Positions 5,903 through 7,984 of a stretch of 7,984 nucleotides of DNA are shown piece after piece. The stretch's first letter is position 1. Each line of letters starts with the position of its first letter. The stretch covers positions 1 through 7,984 of the forward strand of contig JAGGZG010000247.1 of assembly GCA_021162125.1 (NCBI GenBank), given 5' to 3'. Under the pieces are notes generated by a model, which was not told where the DNA came from, ran no database searches, and saw only the letters and a list, made by a program, of their open reading frames with translations. A program made the position numbers and the translations under genes. This DNA is from Anaerolineae bacterium. Its GTDB lineage: Bacteria > Chloroflexota > Anaerolineae > JACIWR01.

Positions 5903-7462
5903 TTAGGGCCGTGAGGCCGTATCTGCTCGCCGAAACACCAACAAAGCCCGGCTACCGTAGATGTCGGTATCCCACTGGCGCAGGAGTTGATACTGTTCTC
6001 GGAATTTGGGACTCTCCAGCAGGGTGCGTCGCACGTAGACCTCCAGGACGATCACGTAGTCGGGTTGCTGGTCGAGGATCAGTTGAGTCGGGATGGCGTA
6101 GTTAATGACGTAAGCCGATGGATCGAGGGGATAGTAGGGGATTGACTCCGGGGAGATCAGGCCCACGGTGTCGAGGATACGCGCGTTGCTGACGTAGCCA
6201 ATCACGCCAATGTCGCCGGCAGCGATGAGGGTATCGGGGGAAATGTCGTTGGCTCGCATCAGGTCTTCGGTCACCTGACGATAGAGATCCTCGAGTTTGA
6301 ACCAGGCCATCTCCGGCGCTGGCCGCTGCGGGCCGTGGTCCGGGCGCAACGTCCAGGCGTTGAGCTCCAGGAAGAGGATGGCGCACAGCAGCACGAGAAC
6401 CACGCTGCGGCTCACCCACCTTGCCCGGCGGCGCACCACCGCTGCCGCCAGATCGCGCACCACCGCCCATCCCCCGCTCACGATGCACAGGAGATACGCG
6501 GGCAACGGCGGGGCCAGGTACCAGCGGAAAATGAGGGGGTTGGGTAGCGAGAAGGCGACGAAGTACAGGCCGGGGAACACGACCAACGGTACTGCCCGTC
6601 CATCACGGCGTACCAGGACCAGCGCGCCGATCAGATAGAGCGTGGGATACAGAAATAGCCCGATCATGGGCCAACGTCCGCCCAGGGATTCCTGACCGAG
6701 GAATGGCGTGGCGTAATGGTGTAATAAGCGGATGAAAGCGGTGTACGGTCCCAGACGATAGGCGTAGGTCTTGGCGACTACCGAGTTGGCCAGCGGGCTG
6801 CCGAAGTAAAGTGTGGCAAAGATCACCCAGGGAGCCAGCGTCAGCAGCAAAATAGCCCCCTCACGCCAGGGGACGCGCCTCCGCACCCACAGCAGATGGG
6901 CGAACAGGGGCAGGGCGACCAGCAGGGCGTCCGGTCTAGTGAGGAGTGCCAGGGCGCAGGTGAACGCGCTCCACGCGGGATGCCCCAGAGCGTAGCTATA
7001 GAAAGTGAGCAGGATCAGGAGCACGTACAGCGAGGTCTCCATCCCGCCAATGGCGAAGGTCACGCTCATCGGGGCCACCGCCCACAGCAGGCCGACGGTC
7101 AACCCGATGGCCCGATTGCCGGTTAGCCGTTCGCCGAGCTTACCCAGCACGATCACTGAGCAGGCATCGGCCAGGGCGTTGACGACCAGTGCCAGGATTG
7201 GATAGTCACCGGGAAACACCAGTGAGAGGCCGGCCAGCAGCAAGGTGTACAGCGGTGTGGTGGTGCCCTGCACGTGTTGGCCAGGGTTGTACACGAAGCC
7301 CAGGCCATTTACCAGGTTGCGTGCGTAGCGGAACGTGATGTAGGCGTCGTCAATCGTCCGTGAGCCAGGCAGCGTCCGCGCTGCAAAGGCCAACGCAGCC
7401 AGGCTGATCAGCGCCCAGTCTAGATTCCAGTCAGGACCGTGGATGGAAGATTTGCGTTTCAT
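5903..7462 (-). CDS. GT-C family polytopic membrane glycosyltransferase
   Basis: This 519-aa integral membrane protein probably transfers a sugar from a polyprenyl-phosphate donor at the outer face of the cytoplasmic membrane. A first hydrophobic segment (about 15-30) leads to the extracytoplasmic loop I-D38-D39-AYITFRYARNL, the acidic pair expected at a GT-C active site, followed by GLGFVYNPGQHVQG. This block resembles mycobacterial AftB-like arabinofuranosyltransferases and many unnamed bacterial GT-Cs. About ten further hydrophobic stretches run to about 368, with GGMET (139-143) and TRPD (175-178) between them. The C-terminal part (about 385-519) is soluble and carries AAGDIGVIGYVSNARILDTVGL, common in this group. 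The start is ATG 7462, with AGGGA (7477-7473) ten bases upstream. GTG 7498 falls at the predicted transcription start and lacks an SD. Donor and acceptor cannot be told from sequence. Confidence 0.85.
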   Translation of the reverse strand: MKRKSSIHGPDWNLDWALISLAALAFAARTLPGSRTIDDAYITFRYARNLVNGLGFVYNPGQHVQGTTTPLYTLLLAGLSLVFPGDYPILALVVNALADACSVIVLGKLGERLTGNRAIGLTVGLLWAVAPMSVTFAIGGMETSLYVLLILLTFYSYALGHPAWSAFTCALALLTRPDALLVALPLFAHLLWVRRRVPWREGAILLLTLAPWVIFATLYFGSPLANSVVAKTYAYRLGPYTAFIRLLHHYATPFLGQESLGGRWPMIGLFLYPTLYLIGALVLVRRDGRAVPLVVFPGLYFVAFSLPNPLIFRWYLAPPLPAYLLCIVSGGWAVVRDLAAAVVRRRARWVSRSVVLVLLCAILFLELNAWTLRPDHGPQRPAPEMAWFKLEDLYRQVTEDLMRANDISPDTLIAAGDIGVIGYVSNARILDTVGLISPESIPYYPLDPSAYVINYAIPTQLILDQQPDYVIVLEVYVRRTLLESPKFREQYQLLRQWDTDIYGSRALLVFRRADTASRP

Positions 7463-7503
7463 GATGACAACGTCCCTGTAATCGGATAGACTACTCACGG
7501 CAC

Positions 7504-7532
7504 ATTGTATCAGCTTTTGGCGATTTTCACAA
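7504..7532 (-). promoter_or_regulatory. sigma70-type promoter for the glycosyltransferase gene
   Basis: On the minus strand TTGTGA (7532-7527, 4 of 6) is followed by a 17-base spacer and TACAAT (7509-7504, 5 of 6). The start would be near 7497, about 35 bases before ATG 7462. This argues against the longer GTG 7498 start. Confidence 0.6.
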
Positions 7533-7535
7533 CCT

Positions 7536-7555
7536 CCCCCCTGCGAGCGGGGGGG
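7536..7555. repeat. C6/G7 hairpin upstream of the glycosyltransferase promoter
   Basis: Six C (7536-7541) and seven G (7549-7555) flank TGCGAGC, and a second G-run follows at 7561-7567. It is a short intergenic G-tract palindrome of the kind often repeated around GC-rich genomes. It lies just upstream of the -35 box. Consecutive G-runs might also form a quadruplex. Confidence 0.5.
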
Positions 7556-7629
7556 ACTGAGGGGGGGCGAGTGGCGAATCGCGAATGCTTTGTAAAAAGT
7601 GCAAACCCACTGACCTCAGTCGGTCAAAA

Positions 7630-7777
7630 TGTCATTCTGAGCGACCGGGGGGAGCGAAACTCGTCCTGAGCACAGCCGAAGGGAATCCCGTTGCTGCGCT
7701 GCGATTTCAACTCAGAAAACGAGATTCTTCCCTTCGACTTCACTCAGGGCAGGCTCGCTTCGCTCCTCAGAATGACA
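7630..7777. mobile_element. 148-bp CHSE/MITE-like element with terminal inverted repeats
   Basis: TGTCATTCTGAG (7630-7641) is perfectly inverted as CTCAGAATGACA (7766-7777). Inside, CTGAG and GAAGGGAA motifs recur in both orientations, for example CCGAAGGGAA on the left against TTCCCTTCGA on the right, so the element can fold on itself. This is the widespread intergenic repeat whose false translation reads CHSER..., ending in a QNDK-type string. It encodes nothing credible. Such elements are thought to be non-autonomous and spread in trans; no transposase is here and no target duplication is evident (flanks AAAA and AAAG). Confidence 0.7.
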
Positions 7778-7827
7778 AAGTGGGGCTAGCCGCCCCCTCG
7801 CCTAAGACCAGCCATAGAAGTATCCTG

Positions 7828-7874
7828 CCCCCGAACTTAGACGCACTTGCGGGGGGCGCATTTCAGTTTGGGGG
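7828..7874. repeat. 10-bp inverted repeat with 27-base spacer
   Basis: The arms 7828-7837 and 7865-7874 match at 9 of 10 positions. The spacer contains a further G-run (7850-7856). The role is unknown; it could be the ends of a very small repeat. Confidence 0.4.
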
Positions 7875-7938
7875 CGAGTTGCTGCTGTGCTCTGGCCTCG
7901 GAGACCTCTCCCATCCCCCAGAATAAGGTTTGTCTCGT

Positions 7939-7984
7939 AGCGGCCGGCCGCTGTGTCGGCCTACGGCGGGCAGGGCCGCCCGCC
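7939..7984. repeat. GC palindrome AGCGGCCGGCCGCT and terminal hairpin
   Basis: AGCGGCCGGCCGCT (7939-7952) is a perfect 14-bp palindrome. Then GGCGGGC (7965-7971) pairs perfectly with GCCCGCC (7978-7984) across a 6-base loop. The second stem ends exactly at the window edge, so it may extend to pair with CGGCCTAC (7957-7964). Confidence 0.6.

Larger units (their letters stand above)
7778..7984. other. gene-free right end with palindromic repeats
   Basis: No ORF here has a start with an SD or coding-like composition. The stretch holds an inverted repeat (7828-7837 CCCCCGAACT against 7865-7874 AGTTTGGGGG, one mismatch, 27-base spacer), a 14-bp palindrome (7939-7952) and a GC hairpin reaching the edge (7965-7984). 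Together with the neighbouring CHSE-like element it makes about 500 bases of repeat-rich intergenic DNA. Confidence 0.6.

Noticed and set aside
7585..7926. 113-codon open frame at the right end
   Set aside because: It is the well-known false translation of a CHSE-type repeat followed by low-complexity sequence, with no SD.

Overview
The window looks like a chromosomal segment from a GC-rich bacterium, most plausibly a Chloroflexota (Anaerolineae-like) genome. This is a family-level impression only. It rests on a threonyl-tRNA synthetase without a TGS domain, a GT-C membrane glycosyltransferase of the 'DDAYITFRYARNL' type, a WD40-like lipoprotein next to a low-molecular-weight phosphatase, and short palindromic and CHSE-type intergenic repeats. 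No rRNA, tRNA, CRISPR array, transposase or phage gene is visible.

Layout. Positions 1-103 appear to hold the 5' end of a leftward gene cut by the window edge, behind a good sigma70-type promoter (165-193) that overlaps an inverted repeat. Two perfect hairpins with the same four-base loop lie inside this putative 5' end. thrS (324-2096, +) follows, preceded by a short in-frame upstream ORF with a strong ribosome binding site. A perfect 36-bp palindrome (2107-2142) fills the gap between thrS and a convergent gene (2150-4102, -). That gene encodes a HEAT-repeat protein with a two-helix membrane module and a charged disordered tail. Its start is placed at 4102, not at the longest ORF start, because of a perfect SD there and an extended -10 promoter at 4203-4211 that lies inside the longer ORF.

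A divergent intergenic region (4103-4425) separates it from a two-gene operon: a low-molecular-weight protein tyrosine phosphatase (4426-4911) and a six-bladed TolB-like beta-propeller lipoprotein (4949-5875). The convergent gene 5903-7462 (-) encodes a polytopic GT-C glycosyltransferase with its own promoter at 7504-7532. From 7463 to the right edge there is no credible gene, but there are several repeat structures: a G-tract hairpin, a 148-bp element with 12-bp terminal inverted repeats (7630-7777), a spaced inverted repeat (7828-7874), and a GC-rich palindrome plus a hairpin at the edge.

The genes do not form one pathway. thrS is housekeeping. The phosphatase, propeller lipoprotein and glycosyltransferase fit a cell-surface theme. 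The HEAT/two-TM protein is the least conventional gene: its architecture resembles membrane effectors or adaptors described around bacterial TRADD-N conflict systems, but no partner gene is present here, so a defence role is only a hypothesis.
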